Origin: Leptospira idonii
Lineage (GTDB): Bacteria > Spirochaetota > Leptospiria > Leptospirales > Leptospiraceae
Assembly: GCF_004770995.1 (NCBI RefSeq)
Contig: NZ_RQHW01000018.1
Location: 62,001-126,000, forward strand
DNA length: 64,000 bases
Direction: 5' to 3'
Shown: positions 1-9,901 of the stretch, in pieces
Position numbering within the stretch: the stretch's first letter is position 1
Layout of the letters: every line of letters starts with the position of its first letter
Translations under genes and position numbers: made by a program
Notes under the pieces: model-generated
Seen by the model: only the letters and a program-made list of their open reading frames with translations
Databases searched by the model: none
What the model was told of the DNA's origin: nothing

Positions 1-1019
1 ATGTTGCTCTAACGACCCCCGCACTGATTGCGATTGCCGCAAAGTATTCCAATATTCAGCTTACAGTCGTTACCAGGGGAAATTTCGCCCCTTTCTTTTA
101 CAATATCCCCAATCTAAACGTACTCGGAATCAATCTAAAACGATACAAAGGAATTATGGGGATTTGGAAATTGTACAAAGACATCGCCAAACTAGGTCCT
201 TACGAACATGTAATCGATCTTCATGGTTCCGTTCGTTCCCGTCTCATTTCCTATTTCTTCAAATGGAAGGGAGTCCCTTTCGAAAAAATAATTAAGGGAC
301 GCAAAGAAAAGCTCCAACAGACAAGAAAATACAACAAAAAGCTAAACAAACTTCCCCACACTGTGGATCGTTATTTGAATGTATTCAAAAAAGCGGGATT
401 CGACGCTCCGATCAGAAAGGGGCCTTGGTTGAATGTGGATGGAGAGTCGAAAATTTACGCAAAAGACTACTTAAAATCCATAGGGATAGATAAAAAAGCG
501 GGACAGTGGTTCGGGTTCGCTCCTTTTGCAGGCCATGCTCTGAAAGAATGGAGTTTTGCAAATTGCAAAAAATTGACCGAAATTTTGCTGGAAGAATTTC
601 CTGACTGCAACATATTTTTGTTCGGTGGCAAAGACGAGGCAGCCCAAATGGAAATCCTTCGAGACGGACAAAAAAGAATCAATATAGTCCAAGGGGGTTC
701 CTTAGGAATCAGAGGGGAACTAGGCATTATGGACCGAATGGATCTAATGATCGGGATGGATTCGTCCAACGTTCATATTGCGGCCTTGTTAAAAAAACCA
801 GTCATCGGCATCTACGGAACCACACATCCCATTTCCGGATTCGGTCCTTTCGCCCAAGAAGACTCAGGAGTGCTCCAAGTCGATTTGGCATGCCGTCCTT
901 GTTCCATCTACGGCAATACAAAATGTTGGAGAGGAGATCATGCCTGTATGGAAATGATCGATCCGCTAGACGTTGTTAGACGCATACGATTTTTACAAAA
1001 TGTAAATACGTTATGGTAA
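1..1019 (+). CDS. Glycosyltransferase family 9 (heptosyltransferase-like), 5' truncated
   Basis: The frame is open from the first base of the window, so the real start lies outside; the ATG at 156 is internal. The visible N-terminal end reads DVALTTPALIAIA, the typical GT9 opening that follows a GxxGD turn. Further on come GFAPFAGHALKEW, the nucleotide-sugar-binding region, and GMDSSNVHIAALL with GIYGTTHP, the C-terminal donor-binding signature. GT9 enzymes transfer heptose or related sugars from nucleotide-sugar donors to the LPS core on the cytoplasmic side of the inner membrane. The acceptor here cannot be told. The last 7 bases overlap the next gene, which suggests cotranscription. Family assignment is firm; the sugar is not known. 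Confidence 0.85.
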   Translation, partial: VALTTPALIAIAAKYSNIQLTVVTRGNFAPFFYNIPNLNVLGINLKRYKGIMGIWKLYKDIAKLGPYEHVIDLHGSVRSRLISYFFKWKGVPFEKIIKGRKEKLQQTRKYNKKLNKLPHTVDRYLNVFKKAGFDAPIRKGPWLNVDGESKIYAKDYLKSIGIDKKAGQWFGFAPFAGHALKEWSFANCKKLTEILLEEFPDCNIFLFGGKDEAAQMEILRDGQKRINIVQGGSLGIRGELGIMDRMDLMIGMDSSNVHIAALLKKPVIGIYGTTHPISGFGPFAQEDSGVLQVDLACRPCSIYGNTKCWRGDHACMEMIDPLDVVRRIRFLQNVNTLW

Positions 1020-2029
1020 CTAAAGTCCGTTTTTTCTTAATCCTCTTTTTAAGCCTAAGTCTTTACATTACCACATCCGTTTTCTCCGATCCTACTCCTT
1101 CCGACGAAGAAGATAATTTCAAATTCGAACCGGTATTCATTCCTTCCCCCAACAAACAAAAATTCGAAGAACAAATTTCATGCCGCGAAGATAGCTGCAT
1201 TAAGTTCAATTTAAATAAAGATAAAAAAGATCTTTCCGGGGTATGGGATGCTTTCGGGAAAAACAGCGGAAAGATCGCCATCGAGATCGACGAACCTAAA
1301 ATCAAAATCGACGACCCCCTTTTGGAAGACCTTGTGGAATACTTGAGAGAAATAGCAAAAAGAGAAGGTTCAGTGTCTTTCGAGCCTTATTACATAGGAA
1401 TCAGAAGTTTAGGATTCACCGATCTTCCTCTTTTCAAAGATATATTCGGAGTTTCTTATAATATATACAAACGACTGAAATCTTATTTCGTTTTCGGAAG
1501 AATGGAACATTATAATGCAAAAGTTTTATATCACCCGCAAACCCATGATATCCTTCTCATTTATTTTTTTCACAGAAATTACGGAAATCTCTGCGACACG
1601 GTATATTCCGTTTGTGAAACCACTCAGTATTTCGATGACGAGACATTCGATCTTCAACTTTCTAAATTATTGACCAAAGCGGAAAAATCGGGGAAACCCA
1701 TTGAAATCAAATTCCAACAAGTAGGCGCCGAACTTCCGCAGGCGAAGCTGGATGTAAACCATCTGTTGACAGCGAACAGATCTTCCCGACTTTATAAATG
1801 GTTGATTGCTTCGAAAGAAATCAATACTAAGAAAACGAAAAAAGAAAGATTTATCAGCCTAAACCTAGTCGTGACAGTGCTTGATTATACTCTCACTGCC
1901 TACGAACTAGTGGAAGCCATCCAACTCTATTGGCCGGCAAGATCCATGAAAACGGAAGTGGTTTATGACGACGCAAATGACAAAAAACAAGTTCAATCCG
2001 TAATTTTTACCCCGATTAAATCAAACTAA
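1013..2029 (+). CDS. Secreted hypothetical protein, 338 aa
   Basis: I do not recognise a family. The N-terminus has a basic start, a hydrophobic stretch (residues 7-25) and a likely cleavage near SVFSDP, so export to the periplasm or beyond is likely. The mature part is charged, with four cysteines in two pairs (CREDSC near residue 57, CDTVYSVC near 194) that could form disulphides. The ATG overlaps the end of the GT9 gene by 7 bases, so it is probably translated from the same mRNA and could serve the same envelope pathway. Its 3' end overlaps the convergent GT4 gene by 9 bases. Confidence 0.75.
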   Translation: MVTKVRFFLILFLSLSLYITTSVFSDPTPSDEEDNFKFEPVFIPSPNKQKFEEQISCREDSCIKFNLNKDKKDLSGVWDAFGKNSGKIAIEIDEPKIKIDDPLLEDLVEYLREIAKREGSVSFEPYYIGIRSLGFTDLPLFKDIFGVSYNIYKRLKSYFVFGRMEHYNAKVLYHPQTHDILLIYFFHRNYGNLCDTVYSVCETTQYFDDETFDLQLSKLLTKAEKSGKPIEIKFQQVGAELPQAKLDVNHLLTANRSSRLYKWLIASKEINTKKTKKERFISLNLVVTVLDYTLTAYELVEAIQLYWPARSMKTEVVYDDANDKKQVQSVIFTPIKSN

Positions 2030-3304
2030 GTCTAAAAACATATCGAATAAACTTTGTTTTTTAGCCTTTCCTTTCATCGCTTCGATGACTTTTCTATAGA
2101 TATCTTCCATTTCATCCACGCATTTCTCCATTTCATGGCCGGAAGCGATTTCTATTGAGTTTTTGGAAAACTCAGAATATTTTTTTCCATCTGACAAAAG
2201 TTTAATGGATAGATCTGCAAGTTGTTTTACATCGAAAGCGGGTGCGATGTATCCGTTCTTTTCGTGTTGGATGAGTTCAGGCAAAGCGAACGAATCTACT
2301 CCTACCGCAGGAAGACCGCAAGCGATCGCTTCTAAAACGACTAATCCTTGCGTTTCCATAGTGGATGCGGTTAAGAACAAATCGTACTTAGGATACACTT
2401 CATGAAGTTCCGCATTAGGAACAAACCCGGTGAAGATCACCGAGCCGGACAGACCTAAATGTTCCGCCTGTCTTTGCAAAGACGGAATTGCAGGACCTTC
2501 CCCTATGATGGTCAAAGTCGCTTTCGGATATTTCTCATGGATGAGTTTGAATGCATTGATCACTACGTCGCAATTTTTCTCATAAGAAATTCTTCCCACA
2601 TGAAGAACCTTAGGGGCATCGGAGTCGAAGGATTTAACTACACCTGTGAATCGTTTTAAATCCATACCGTTTGACACGACAGTAACAGGTCGTGTGATTC
2701 CGTAATCGGCCAATTGTTTTTTGATCAAATGGCTGGGAGATATAACCACATCACATCTATTATATAAATCATTGCAGATCTTCAGAATGATTTTTTTACG
2801 GATATTAAAATTATCGAATTTAACGAACTTATCCAGATCCTCTATGTTCATCTTCTTTTTGAACTTATTGATCTTAAAAAACAGTTTGTCCAATTTGAAC
2901 AGACGATAAAAAGAAACATACATTTCTTGTTCCGCCATCAAAGTATGATAGGTTCCTATGGTGGGAATTCCGAATCTCTCGGCAGCGTTGATGGCATACA
3001 GCCCCAAAAGCCCGGGAGTATGAATGTGTATCAAATCAGGTTGAAAGTCTTCGATGACTTTTTTAATTTTCCCCGGACTAGGCAAAACAACTTTGATGTC
3101 CGGGTAACTAGGCAGATACCCGGAACGGAAGCGGACTACCTGAATGTTCTGCCCCATTCTGTCAAAATCCCCCTCCCCGTAACGAGGAGCACAGATCGTA
3201 AATTCATGCCCTCTGAGAGACAAAAGTTCGGAGAAATTCTTAATGGAAACGGCCACTCCGTCCGTTTTAGGCAAAAATGTGTCTGAAAAATAAAGAACTC
3301 TCAA
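2021..3304 (-). CDS. Glycosyltransferase family 4 protein
   Basis: A retaining GT-B enzyme of 427 aa. It opens with [17 protein letters not shown], the usual start of diacylglycerol glucosyl/mannosyltransferase-like GT4 proteins. It then has [19 protein letters not shown], the donor-site stretch [12 protein letters not shown], and the E-x7-E motif in [10 protein letters not shown]. Such enzymes add hexose from UDP- or GDP-sugars to a lipid or glycan at the cytoplasmic membrane. The start is a TTG at 3304, with GAGG seven bases upstream on the minus strand; the protein would lose its first beta-strand from any later start. It is divergent from the O-antigen-ligase-like gene with about 50 bp between. 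Substrate is unknown. Confidence 0.88.
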   Translation of the reverse strand: MRVLYFSDTFLPKTDGVAVSIKNFSELLSLRGHEFTICAPRYGEGDFDRMGQNIQVVRFRSGYLPSYPDIKVVLPSPGKIKKVIEDFQPDLIHIHTPGLLGLYAINAAERFGIPTIGTYHTLMAEQEMYVSFYRLFKLDKLFFKINKFKKKMNIEDLDKFVKFDNFNIRKKIILKICNDLYNRCDVVISPSHLIKKQLADYGITRPVTVVSNGMDLKRFTGVVKSFDSDAPKVLHVGRISYEKNCDVVINAFKLIHEKYPKATLTIIGEGPAIPSLQRQAEHLGLSGSVIFTGFVPNAELHEVYPKYDLFLTASTMETQGLVVLEAIACGLPAVGVDSFALPELIQHEKNGYIAPAFDVKQLADLSIKLLSDGKKYSEFSKNSIEIASGHEMEKCVDEMEDIYRKVIEAMKGKAKKQSLFDMFLDLV

Positions 3305-3353
3305 GCTGAACCTCTTTACAAAATGAAGAAAATCTATACTCTCGGGTATAATA

Positions 3354-4655
3354 ATGTTATACCGAATCTATCTTTCTTTCTTAACTCTGTCTATCATTTC
3401 CTGTGCAATATCGGTCTCTATCAGTCAGCTCTTTTTAGCATTGTCTTTGATTACATTTCTGTTTCTGAAAGAAAAACCGAACTTCCGCACCCCCCTCGTT
3501 TTAGTGCTCGTTTGTTTTTACTCCTGGCAATTTATTTCCCTATTCTATCATTTCTGTGCGGAAGGATTCGACCCTCTCGTTCTCAAACGAGCCTTCCGAG
3601 ACGAAATGAAAGATCTTTTCCTTCTCTCCGCTTTTTTCGTCATCCAAGGAGTGAAACAAGAAGATCACCCCAAACTTCATCGAGCCGTTTGGTATTTTTC
3701 CCTGCTGATTTTAATCACAGGACTCGTATCTCTATTCTCTCCGATCCGTTTGGCAAGAATCGTATCCGATCTTTATAAAACTTCCACTTCCTGGCCGTAC
3801 ACACAGCATTATGGGAACATATCTTTTTTAGACATCTATCTTCCCATCGGACTCATGAACACTCACCTAACATTCGGAGGACTAGTTTCTTTTATCTTTC
3901 CTTATTATTTCTTCAAGGTGTATGAGTCCTGGAAAAACGAGGATAGTTTTCGCAAAATAGCAACCTACGCTCTTTTGTTTTTACTTCTAGCAGCGGTTTA
4001 TCTATTCAATAATGCTCGTTCGGCGATGCTGGGATCGATCATAAGCCTTCTTGTAGGGTTTTACATTCTGATCTTTAAAGAAAAAAATGTTTCCTTGAAT
4101 ATGATCAAAAACGCAAGCATCATCGCCCTTGTTGGAATCGGATCCATAGGGATCGCATACACACAATCGGATGCTCTAAAAAAAGTCATCAAACCTCTAT
4201 TCGGATCGGAAAAACATACGGACTCGGGAAGAAGTTTCATTTGGGATTCCACCTTTCCTATGATCGAAAAAAATCCGGTCTTCGGGATCGGACCTGGCGC
4301 CTACCAAAAAGAGGTGGAGATCACAAGGAAAGAAAAAGAAATCGAACACAAAGAACTCGCTTACTTTTACGAAGTGACTCAAAGAGGCCATGCCCATAAC
4401 GATTTTTTCCACCTAAGTGCGGTTTTCGGACTACCTCAAGTTTTGCTTTACATTCTTTTGGGAGCGATGATTCTCTACGGTTTTACGGACAACCGAGTCC
4501 CGAAAGAAACGATGTATTGGACGCTGGGTCTCACAGGATTCTTTTTTTCCGGCCTTTTACAATGTTACTTTCAAGACGATGAAGTTCTCATCATGTTTTA
4601 TTATCTGTTAGGTTACTATCATATATTTTTAAGAAAGGAAGAATCGACAGTATGA
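3354..4655 (+). CDS. O-antigen ligase / polymerase-like membrane protein (Wzy_C family)
   Basis: A 433-aa polytopic membrane protein with about ten hydrophobic helices. The family signature is the segment [19 protein letters not shown] around residue 222-240, an Arg-Ser pair at the start of a helix as in Wzy_C/WaaL proteins. It is followed by a large periplasmic loop with GIGPGAY and RGHAHNDFF, the catalytic region of these ligases. WaaL-type enzymes transfer undecaprenyl-linked glycan onto lipid A-core; Wzy enzymes polymerise it. The two are hard to separate by sequence. The stop overlaps the next ATG (ATGA at 4652-4655), so this is the first gene of a three-gene unit. A TATAAT stretch just before the ATG at 3347 makes the exact start uncertain. 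Confidence 0.8.
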   Translation: MLYRIYLSFLTLSIISCAISVSISQLFLALSLITFLFLKEKPNFRTPLVLVLVCFYSWQFISLFYHFCAEGFDPLVLKRAFRDEMKDLFLLSAFFVIQGVKQEDHPKLHRAVWYFSLLILITGLVSLFSPIRLARIVSDLYKTSTSWPYTQHYGNISFLDIYLPIGLMNTHLTFGGLVSFIFPYYFFKVYESWKNEDSFRKIATYALLFLLLAAVYLFNNARSAMLGSIISLLVGFYILIFKEKNVSLNMIKNASIIALVGIGSIGIAYTQSDALKKVIKPLFGSEKHTDSGRSFIWDSTFPMIEKNPVFGIGPGAYQKEVEITRKEKEIEHKELAYFYEVTQRGHAHNDFFHLSAVFGLPQVLLYILLGAMILYGFTDNRVPKETMYWTLGLTGFFFSGLLQCYFQDDEVLIMFYYLLGYYHIFLRKEESTV

Positions 4656-6625
4656 AAAAAATCCGTCCTTCAGGCGAATGGTTCGTAGACGAATCCGGTA
4701 GAAAACTCATTTTGCGAGGAGTCAATTTGGGAGGGGATACGAAATGTCCTTATCCGAACGGAGGCACCCATCATCCTACCGATTTTTCGGATCATAAAGA
4801 AGTCAGTTTTATCGGTCGCCCCTTCCCTTTGGAAGAAGCCAAAGAACATTTTACCCGCTTGAAACAATGGGGTTTCAACTGCCTGCGCCTGCTCACCACT
4901 TGGGAAGCGGTGGAACACAAAGGTCCGAAAGAATACGATTTAGCCTATTTGGATTATTTTACAGAAATCACCAAACAAGCGGGAGACTACGGATTTTACG
5001 TATTTGTCGACTTTCATCAGGATGTTTGGTCCAGGATGACGGGAGGGGACGGTGCACCCGGATGGATCTTCGAAAAGGTGGGAATCGATTATACAAAGTT
5101 ATCCGATGCGAATGCCGCTTTGGTGATGCAAAAATCTTACGATTATTCGAAACCGGGAACAAGACAGGAAAAAAATTATCCTACTATGTCTTGGTCACAA
5201 AACTATAAATATGCGGGGAACGGAATTTTATGGACTTTGTTTTTCGGAGGGAAGGATTTCGCTCCCTCCTTTCTGATCGACGGAAAAAACGTCCAAGATT
5301 ATCTTCAAGAACATTATTTCGGAGCGATGCTGCAAGTCGCAGAAAGGGTGAAAGATTTTCCTCATGTTTTGGGATTCGATTCCTTAAACGAACCTGGAAA
5401 AGGTTTCATAGGAAGAGCTATGAACGATCGAGGAATCCTAAATACGGAGGAAGATCCTGCTAGACCCGGACTCGCTTGGTCCCCTATCGATGCTCTATAT
5501 TCTTCCCAAGGTTTTACGATAGAACTCCCCTATCTAGAGTTAAATGTCTTAAAGGGAGGATTCGTCCCCGCGAGAACGGAAACAGTCAATCAGTCACAAA
5601 CATCGATTTGGCTGCCCCATATGCAGGAAGACCCTTTCCAATCCGAAGGAGCCTGGTCTTTGACAAAAGACGGAACTCCTTTTATCGAAAAAAACGATTT
5701 TTTCCAAAACGTCAAAGGCAAAGTTATCGATTTCGATAGGGACTATATGATTCCCTTTATCAGAAGGATGGCTGATGCCGTACACTCCGTCCGATCCGAC
5801 TGGATGATTTTTGCCGAAAGAGAAGCAACCGACGGATGGATGAATCCGAATTTTAACGCAGCTCTTCCTAAAAATTCGGTCAATGCGGCGCATTGGTACG
5901 ACATCATGACATTGATCTTCAAAAGGTTTTTGTATCCTATCGCCATCGATCCTCTCCGCAAACTTCCCGTATTCGGAGAAAACGGCATCAGAAAGATGTA
6001 TGTAAACCAACTCAAAAGAGTAAAAGATGCAAGTGCTGAAGTTCCTGGAAAAATCCCCAGCTTAATCGGAGAGTTCGGAATTCCTTTCGATCTAAAGGCA
6101 GGAAAATCATACAAACAATGGTTTAACGGAAATCATAAACCTTCCATTTGGAAACACCATATCAGAGCCTTAAATTGTATGTACAACGCAATGGACGATC
6201 TTTTATTATCCAATACAATTTGGAATTACACGGTTACCAATAGAAACGATTTGATGATAGGAGACGGATGGAACCAAGAAGACCTTAGTATTTATTCCCC
6301 GGACCAAAAACTTCCTCACAGCGAACCGGATTTATACGGAGGAGGAGGACGAGCCATCGAAGGTTTCTGCCGACCTTACGCTCAATTTACGCAAGGCACC
6401 CCTCTGGAAATGAAATACTCTCTGTCTTCGGGCAAATTTTACTTCAAATGGAAACCGGACCCTAGTTCCAAAGAGCCAACGGTCATAGTCACTCCCCGTT
6501 TCGTTTACCCGAAAGGAATTAAGATTGAAACGAAAAACTGCAAACAGGTGGATGCTCAGGAACATCATGTTTGCTTTATTTCCGAAGGCGAAGAAGAAGC
6601 CGAAATCACCATACAACCGTTATGA
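4652..6625 (+). CDS. Glycoside hydrolase family 5, endoglycosylceramidase / sterylglucosidase-like (GH5_12 type)
   Basis: A 657-aa TIM-barrel hydrolase. Key motifs are LRGVNLGGD (residues 21-29), FVDFHQDVWSR followed by TGGDGAPGW, the acid/base Glu247 in SLNEPGKG and the nucleophile Glu474 in IGEFGIPFD. A beta-sandwich C-terminal domain follows from about residue 560. The HQDVWSR/GGDGAPGW signature is what I know from fungal glucocerebrosidase and steryl-beta-glucosidase proteins (GH5_12). No signal peptide is visible, so it probably acts inside the cell on a glucosylated lipid or on a glycan intermediate. ATGA overlaps with both neighbours tie it to the ligase-like gene and the cyclase. The natural substrate is not known; a bacterial cell without sterols would need another glycolipid. 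Confidence 0.82.
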   Translation: MKKIRPSGEWFVDESGRKLILRGVNLGGDTKCPYPNGGTHHPTDFSDHKEVSFIGRPFPLEEAKEHFTRLKQWGFNCLRLLTTWEAVEHKGPKEYDLAYLDYFTEITKQAGDYGFYVFVDFHQDVWSRMTGGDGAPGWIFEKVGIDYTKLSDANAALVMQKSYDYSKPGTRQEKNYPTMSWSQNYKYAGNGILWTLFFGGKDFAPSFLIDGKNVQDYLQEHYFGAMLQVAERVKDFPHVLGFDSLNEPGKGFIGRAMNDRGILNTEEDPARPGLAWSPIDALYSSQGFTIELPYLELNVLKGGFVPARTETVNQSQTSIWLPHMQEDPFQSEGAWSLTKDGTPFIEKNDFFQNVKGKVIDFDRDYMIPFIRRMADAVHSVRSDWMIFAEREATDGWMNPNFNAALPKNSVNAAHWYDIMTLIFKRFLYPIAIDPLRKLPVFGENGIRKMYVNQLKRVKDASAEVPGKIPSLIGEFGIPFDLKAGKSYKQWFNGNHKPSIWKHHIRALNCMYNAMDDLLLSNTIWNYTVTNRNDLMIGDGWNQEDLSIYSPDQKLPHSEPDLYGGGGRAIEGFCRPYAQFTQGTPLEMKYSLSSGKFYFKWKPDPSSKEPTVIVTPRFVYPKGIKIETKNCKQVDAQEHHVCFISEGEEEAEITIQPL

Positions 6626-8478
6626 TAGACTTAAACTATATATTAACAAAATATCCTTGGGATAAGGATGCCTCAAAACCGTTGGATTATTTATGGGAAT
6701 TCGAACTAAAAGTCACAAGAGAGGATATTTGGCCGTATCTAATAGATACATCCTCCTTCAATCATAGGATCGGACTCCCCAGACTCAACTATATAGAAAA
6801 AAACGGCAAACTGTTCGGCTCCACCAAACAAGCAGGCTTCCAACTGGAATGGGAAGAAGTTCCTTGGGATTGGGAATATCTAAAAGAAATAGGAAACGCA
6901 CGAATCTATTCCAAAGGATTCGGAAAACAAGTAAGATGCCGTTATTTTTTAGAACCTTATGGAGAAACAAGAACCAGATTATATGTTTATTTCGGCTGGA
7001 TTCCTAGAAATTTCTTCTGCAGAAAACTTCTAGAATACGGAATGCCCAAACTGGAACAAGATTACAAAATTGCACTGGCAGAAATGCAGAAAGAAATCCA
7101 AAGGAACACTGCCGCATCTTTCCAATTAGGTGGAATCAACCAAATCCAATCCACATTTCAAGGAGAAACGAATTGGAATCATCCTGAAAAATTGGAGGAA
7201 GTAAAGCCGGAACTGGCCAAAAAGGGAATCCAAATCTCCTCCATAGATTCCGTATTCGAATGGATTCGAAATGCAAGCGACAACGAATTGGATCGAATCC
7301 GTATCAAATTTCTTTCCAAACTTCTACGGATCGATTTCGAAGAAATGCTTCTTTTATTTTTACACGGAAGCAGACTGGGAATCTTCACTCTCAGTTGGGA
7401 TATCGTATGCCCTCATTGCAGGGGAGTTCGAACCTCCTTACAAAAACTAGGCGACTTGCCGGATAAAGATGAGTGCGAAGTTTGCGAAGTGGAATTCGAA
7501 ACAACTGGAAAAAATTCGATCGAAGTTACCTTCCACATGCATCCTTCCGTCAGAAAAGTGGAAAAACAAATTTATTGTGCCGCAGAGCCTGCGACTAAAA
7601 AACACATACTTCTTACGAAATCGGTTCCTTCCGGAAAAGGATATTCCTCTCATTTACTGATTCCGCCCGGTTTGTATCGACTTAGAAAAAAAGGGGATAA
7701 ATTATTTCATTTTTTGGATGTAAAAGACTCTTACGAATCACAAGAGATCTTATGGTTGGATGAAAGCATTCACCAGGAAATCAAAGTAAAGTCAAAACCG
7801 ACTCTTGTCTTCCAGAACAATTCGGACAAACAAGAAACGATCATCCTGGAAGAACGAAAAGAAGATCAAATCAGCCTTCGTCCGTCGGAACTGTTTAACT
7901 TTTCCGAATTCAGGGATTTATTCTCCGAAGAAGCTATTGCCACCAATCTACAGTTAGATATAGGGCAGCAGACAATTCTTTTTACGGACATTGTAGGTTC
8001 CACGAAATTCTACGAAACGAAAGGAGATCACGGAGCTTTTCTACAAGTAAGAGAACACTTCATCAAAACATATCAAATCATTAAACAAGAGAAAGGTGCT
8101 GTCGTCAAAACGATAGGAGATGCTGTTATGGCATCTTTCCCTTCACCTACACAAGCCTTGAGAGCCGCCAAAGAAATGCAGGAATGGTTCCATCCGGAAA
8201 ACCAACATACGCCCGTTAGGATTAGAATCTCCATCCACACTGGAAATTGTTTGGCGGTGAACTTGAACAGCAACATAGACTACTTCGGAAACACCGTCAA
8301 TTATGCGGCAAAGATGCAAACCGCAACGGAATCGGGAGAAATTTCCATCAGCGAAACGGTCTTTCGAGATAAAAATTTGAGGGAATATTTAAGACAAACG
8401 GGAACCAAACTGAGAAAGACGGAATTTCCCCTCCCCTGGACGGAGAGAACGGACTTCATATATATCTGGAAGGTCTAA
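6622..8478 (+). CDS. Class III adenylate/guanylate cyclase with SRPBCC-like and zinc-ribbon N-terminal region (DUF5939-like)
   Basis: 618 aa from the ATG at 6622, which overlaps the previous stop (ATGA); the frame is open further upstream, but only inside the GH5 gene. Residues about 10-150 look like an SRPBCC/START-type lipid-binding fold. Two CxxC pairs (C263/C266, C285/C288) form a likely zinc ribbon, and residues 450-610 are the cyclase homology domain with metal-binding Asp456 (FTDIVGST) and Asp500 (IGDAVMA). The transition-state Asn560 is present in GNTVNYAAK, but the usual Arg four residues on is Lys564. The protein is soluble, so it would make cAMP or cGMP in the cytoplasm, if active. 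Coupling to the upstream glycolipid genes hints that the N-terminal pocket senses a lipid, which is inference. Confidence 0.85.
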   Translation: MIDLNYILTKYPWDKDASKPLDYLWEFELKVTREDIWPYLIDTSSFNHRIGLPRLNYIEKNGKLFGSTKQAGFQLEWEEVPWDWEYLKEIGNARIYSKGFGKQVRCRYFLEPYGETRTRLYVYFGWIPRNFFCRKLLEYGMPKLEQDYKIALAEMQKEIQRNTAASFQLGGINQIQSTFQGETNWNHPEKLEEVKPELAKKGIQISSIDSVFEWIRNASDNELDRIRIKFLSKLLRIDFEEMLLLFLHGSRLGIFTLSWDIVCPHCRGVRTSLQKLGDLPDKDECEVCEVEFETTGKNSIEVTFHMHPSVRKVEKQIYCAAEPATKKHILLTKSVPSGKGYSSHLLIPPGLYRLRKKGDKLFHFLDVKDSYESQEILWLDESIHQEIKVKSKPTLVFQNNSDKQETIILEERKEDQISLRPSELFNFSEFRDLFSEEAIATNLQLDIGQQTILFTDIVGSTKFYETKGDHGAFLQVREHFIKTYQIIKQEKGAVVKTIGDAVMASFPSPTQALRAAKEMQEWFHPENQHTPVRIRISIHTGNCLAVNLNSNIDYFGNTVNYAAKMQTATESGEISISETVFRDKNLREYLRQTGTKLRKTEFPLPWTERTDFIYIWKV

Positions 8479-8591
8479 GAGGGCAAAAAGGTGAAACGTT
8501 TTGAAAAAAATTTTCAAAACTCCCTCTCTCCATTTACAAAACGAGCATCTTCTGATAAACGGCAGGGAAGGAATGGCCCACGAGCCACTCC

Positions 8592-8619
8592 CCTCCACCC
8601 TAACTCGGGTGGGGGTTTA
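8592..8619. terminator. GC-rich hairpin between convergent cyclase and xerC genes
   Basis: Bases 8592-8600 (CCTCCACCC) pair with 8607-8615 (GGGTGGGGG) around a 6-base loop, giving 9 pairs with one G-U. A short T/A tract follows at 8616. It lies between two convergent genes and could stop both. The sequence just upstream resembles, in the same orientation, part of the repeat at 63339-63459. Confidence 0.5.
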
Positions 8620-8648
8620 AAAATTCTCCCCCGGATTATGTCTCTCCG

Positions 8649-9584
8649 TTATTTCTTCGCATGAGGGTGTGCATTTCGATAAACTTCTTTTAGGCGATCT
8701 CTGGAAACGCTCAAATATACTTGTGTGGAAGAAAGAGATGAATGACCCAATAACTCTTGTACGGCGCGAATATCAGCCCCTGCGTTAAGTAGATCCGTTG
8801 CAAACGTATGTCTGAATTTATGCGGTGTGATCGCTTTTTCCATCCCCATCACACTTCTTCTTTCGGAAAGAATATAACGAATTCCTCGAGTGGTCAGTTT
8901 GCCGCCTCTTTGATTTAAAAAAATCTCTTCTGCTTTGGCATTTCCTCTTTCGTCCAGATAATCCTTCAAAGCGGATCTTGCCTCATCTCCGATGAATACG
9001 AATCTTTCCTTTCTTCTCTTCCCCATCACCTTAAGGCTAGTGAGTTCCTCGTTCAAATCGCCCAGCTTGGCATTGACCAATTCGAATACCCTAAGCCCCG
9101 TAGAATAAAGTATCTCCACTATCGCTTTGTCTCTTCGATTCAAGGAAGAACTTTTTTCTTCATGATTATATTCTAATATATCTTCGGTTTCGATAGGTGT
9201 GAAATTTTTTGGAAGTTTCTTTTTCGTTCTAGGAAAACTTACGGAAAGGATAGGATTTGCAGCGATCTTCTCTTCTCTGAATAAAAACTTATAAAATGTC
9301 CGCAAAGAAGACAACTTCCTGCTTTGAGTGCGTTTATCCAACTTCTTATTTGCTTTCAGATCCGCAAAATAGGCACGTATATCCAACACATCGATGCTCA
9401 AAAAATCGATTTCTTCCTTCACACAAAACTCGAAGAAAAATTTAAGATCCCTAAGATAAGCAAATAACGTATGTTCGGAGTAGTTTTTCTCTATTTTTAA
9501 ATAAGTCCGGTACATTTTAAAATATTCGGACATTTCGGAAGAAACATGTGCGGGGAGTTGGACTTCGAGATTGGAGGTCACCAT
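8649..9584 (-). CDS. xerC: Tyrosine recombinase XerC/XerD
   Basis: 311 aa with the complete tyrosine-recombinase catalytic set: Arg165 (STGLRVFEL), Lys189 (MGKRRKER), His255 and Arg258 (HKFRHTFAT), His281 (LGHSSLSST) and nucleophile Tyr290. The N-terminal SAM-like DNA-binding domain carries RKLSSLRTFYKFL. The end, AHPHAKK, resembles XerC proteins more than XerD. XerC/D resolve chromosome dimers at dif during division. The gene starts at ATG 9584 with AGAGGG just upstream and faces away from recA. XerD cannot be excluded without seeing the second copy in the genome. Confidence 0.85.
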   Translation of the reverse strand: MVTSNLEVQLPAHVSSEMSEYFKMYRTYLKIEKNYSEHTLFAYLRDLKFFFEFCVKEEIDFLSIDVLDIRAYFADLKANKKLDKRTQSRKLSSLRTFYKFLFREEKIAANPILSVSFPRTKKKLPKNFTPIETEDILEYNHEEKSSSLNRRDKAIVEILYSTGLRVFELVNAKLGDLNEELTSLKVMGKRRKERFVFIGDEARSALKDYLDERGNAKAEEIFLNQRGGKLTTRGIRYILSERRSVMGMEKAITPHKFRHTFATDLLNAGADIRAVQELLGHSSLSSTQVYLSVSRDRLKEVYRNAHPHAKK

Positions 9585-9901
9585 ACCCTCTTTCTATCGG
9601 CTCATTTTTCCCCTTCCCGGCGGAAAATTTTACTATACAAGTACTTACTCTCTGTTTAGCATTGTTTTAAAGAAAAAGCCGATTCCCTGCCAAAAAAACT
9701 TTGGAAACTTCTGTTTTGTCCGGGTAATCTGACATAATGGAATCAGACCGGAAGAGAAAAAGAGTGGAATTCTCTACCTGAGGCCTAGGGTTTCAGACAG
9801 AGGGATTTTTTTGGTGATTTGATTTTTTTAGGAACCAAGCCCTCGGAAACAAAACCTAGGTCTTTCGGAATACGGGAAATTTAGGAGACAAGTAATCTAG
9901 T
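9585..9901. other. Intergenic region between divergent xerC and recA
   Basis: 317 bp without an open frame. It should hold promoters for both genes, but I see no convincing -35/-10 pair and no box matching TTTG-N5-CAAA (the leptospiral LexA site), CTGT-N8-ACAG or GAAC-N4-GTTC. An imperfect long-range inverted repeat joins 9784-9794 (CCTAGGGTTTC) and 9846-9860 (GAAACAAAACCTAGG). It encloses two T7 tracts and could fold in the recA leader. A Shine-Dalgarno-like AGGAG lies about 14 bases before the recA ATG. Confidence 0.5.

Noticed and set aside
5594..6114. Long minus-strand open frames inside the GH5 gene
   Set aside because: They lie antisense to a gene with a complete catalytic set, have no recognisable protein features and no ribosome binding site.
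6571..6621. Upstream ATG for the cyclase gene
   Set aside because: It would add 17 Arg-rich residues read from inside the GH5 gene; the ATGA overlap at 6622 fits the other junction of the operon.
7422..7437. tRNA T-arm-like sequence GGGAGTTCGAACCTCC
   Set aside because: It lies in frame inside the cyclase gene between the two zinc-ribbon cysteine pairs, and no acceptor, D or anticodon arms can be built around it.
9585..9901. LexA/SOS box upstream of recA
   Set aside because: No TTTG-N5-CAAA, CTGT-N8-ACAG or GAAC-N4-GTTC match was found; the partial TTTG runs lack the second arm.
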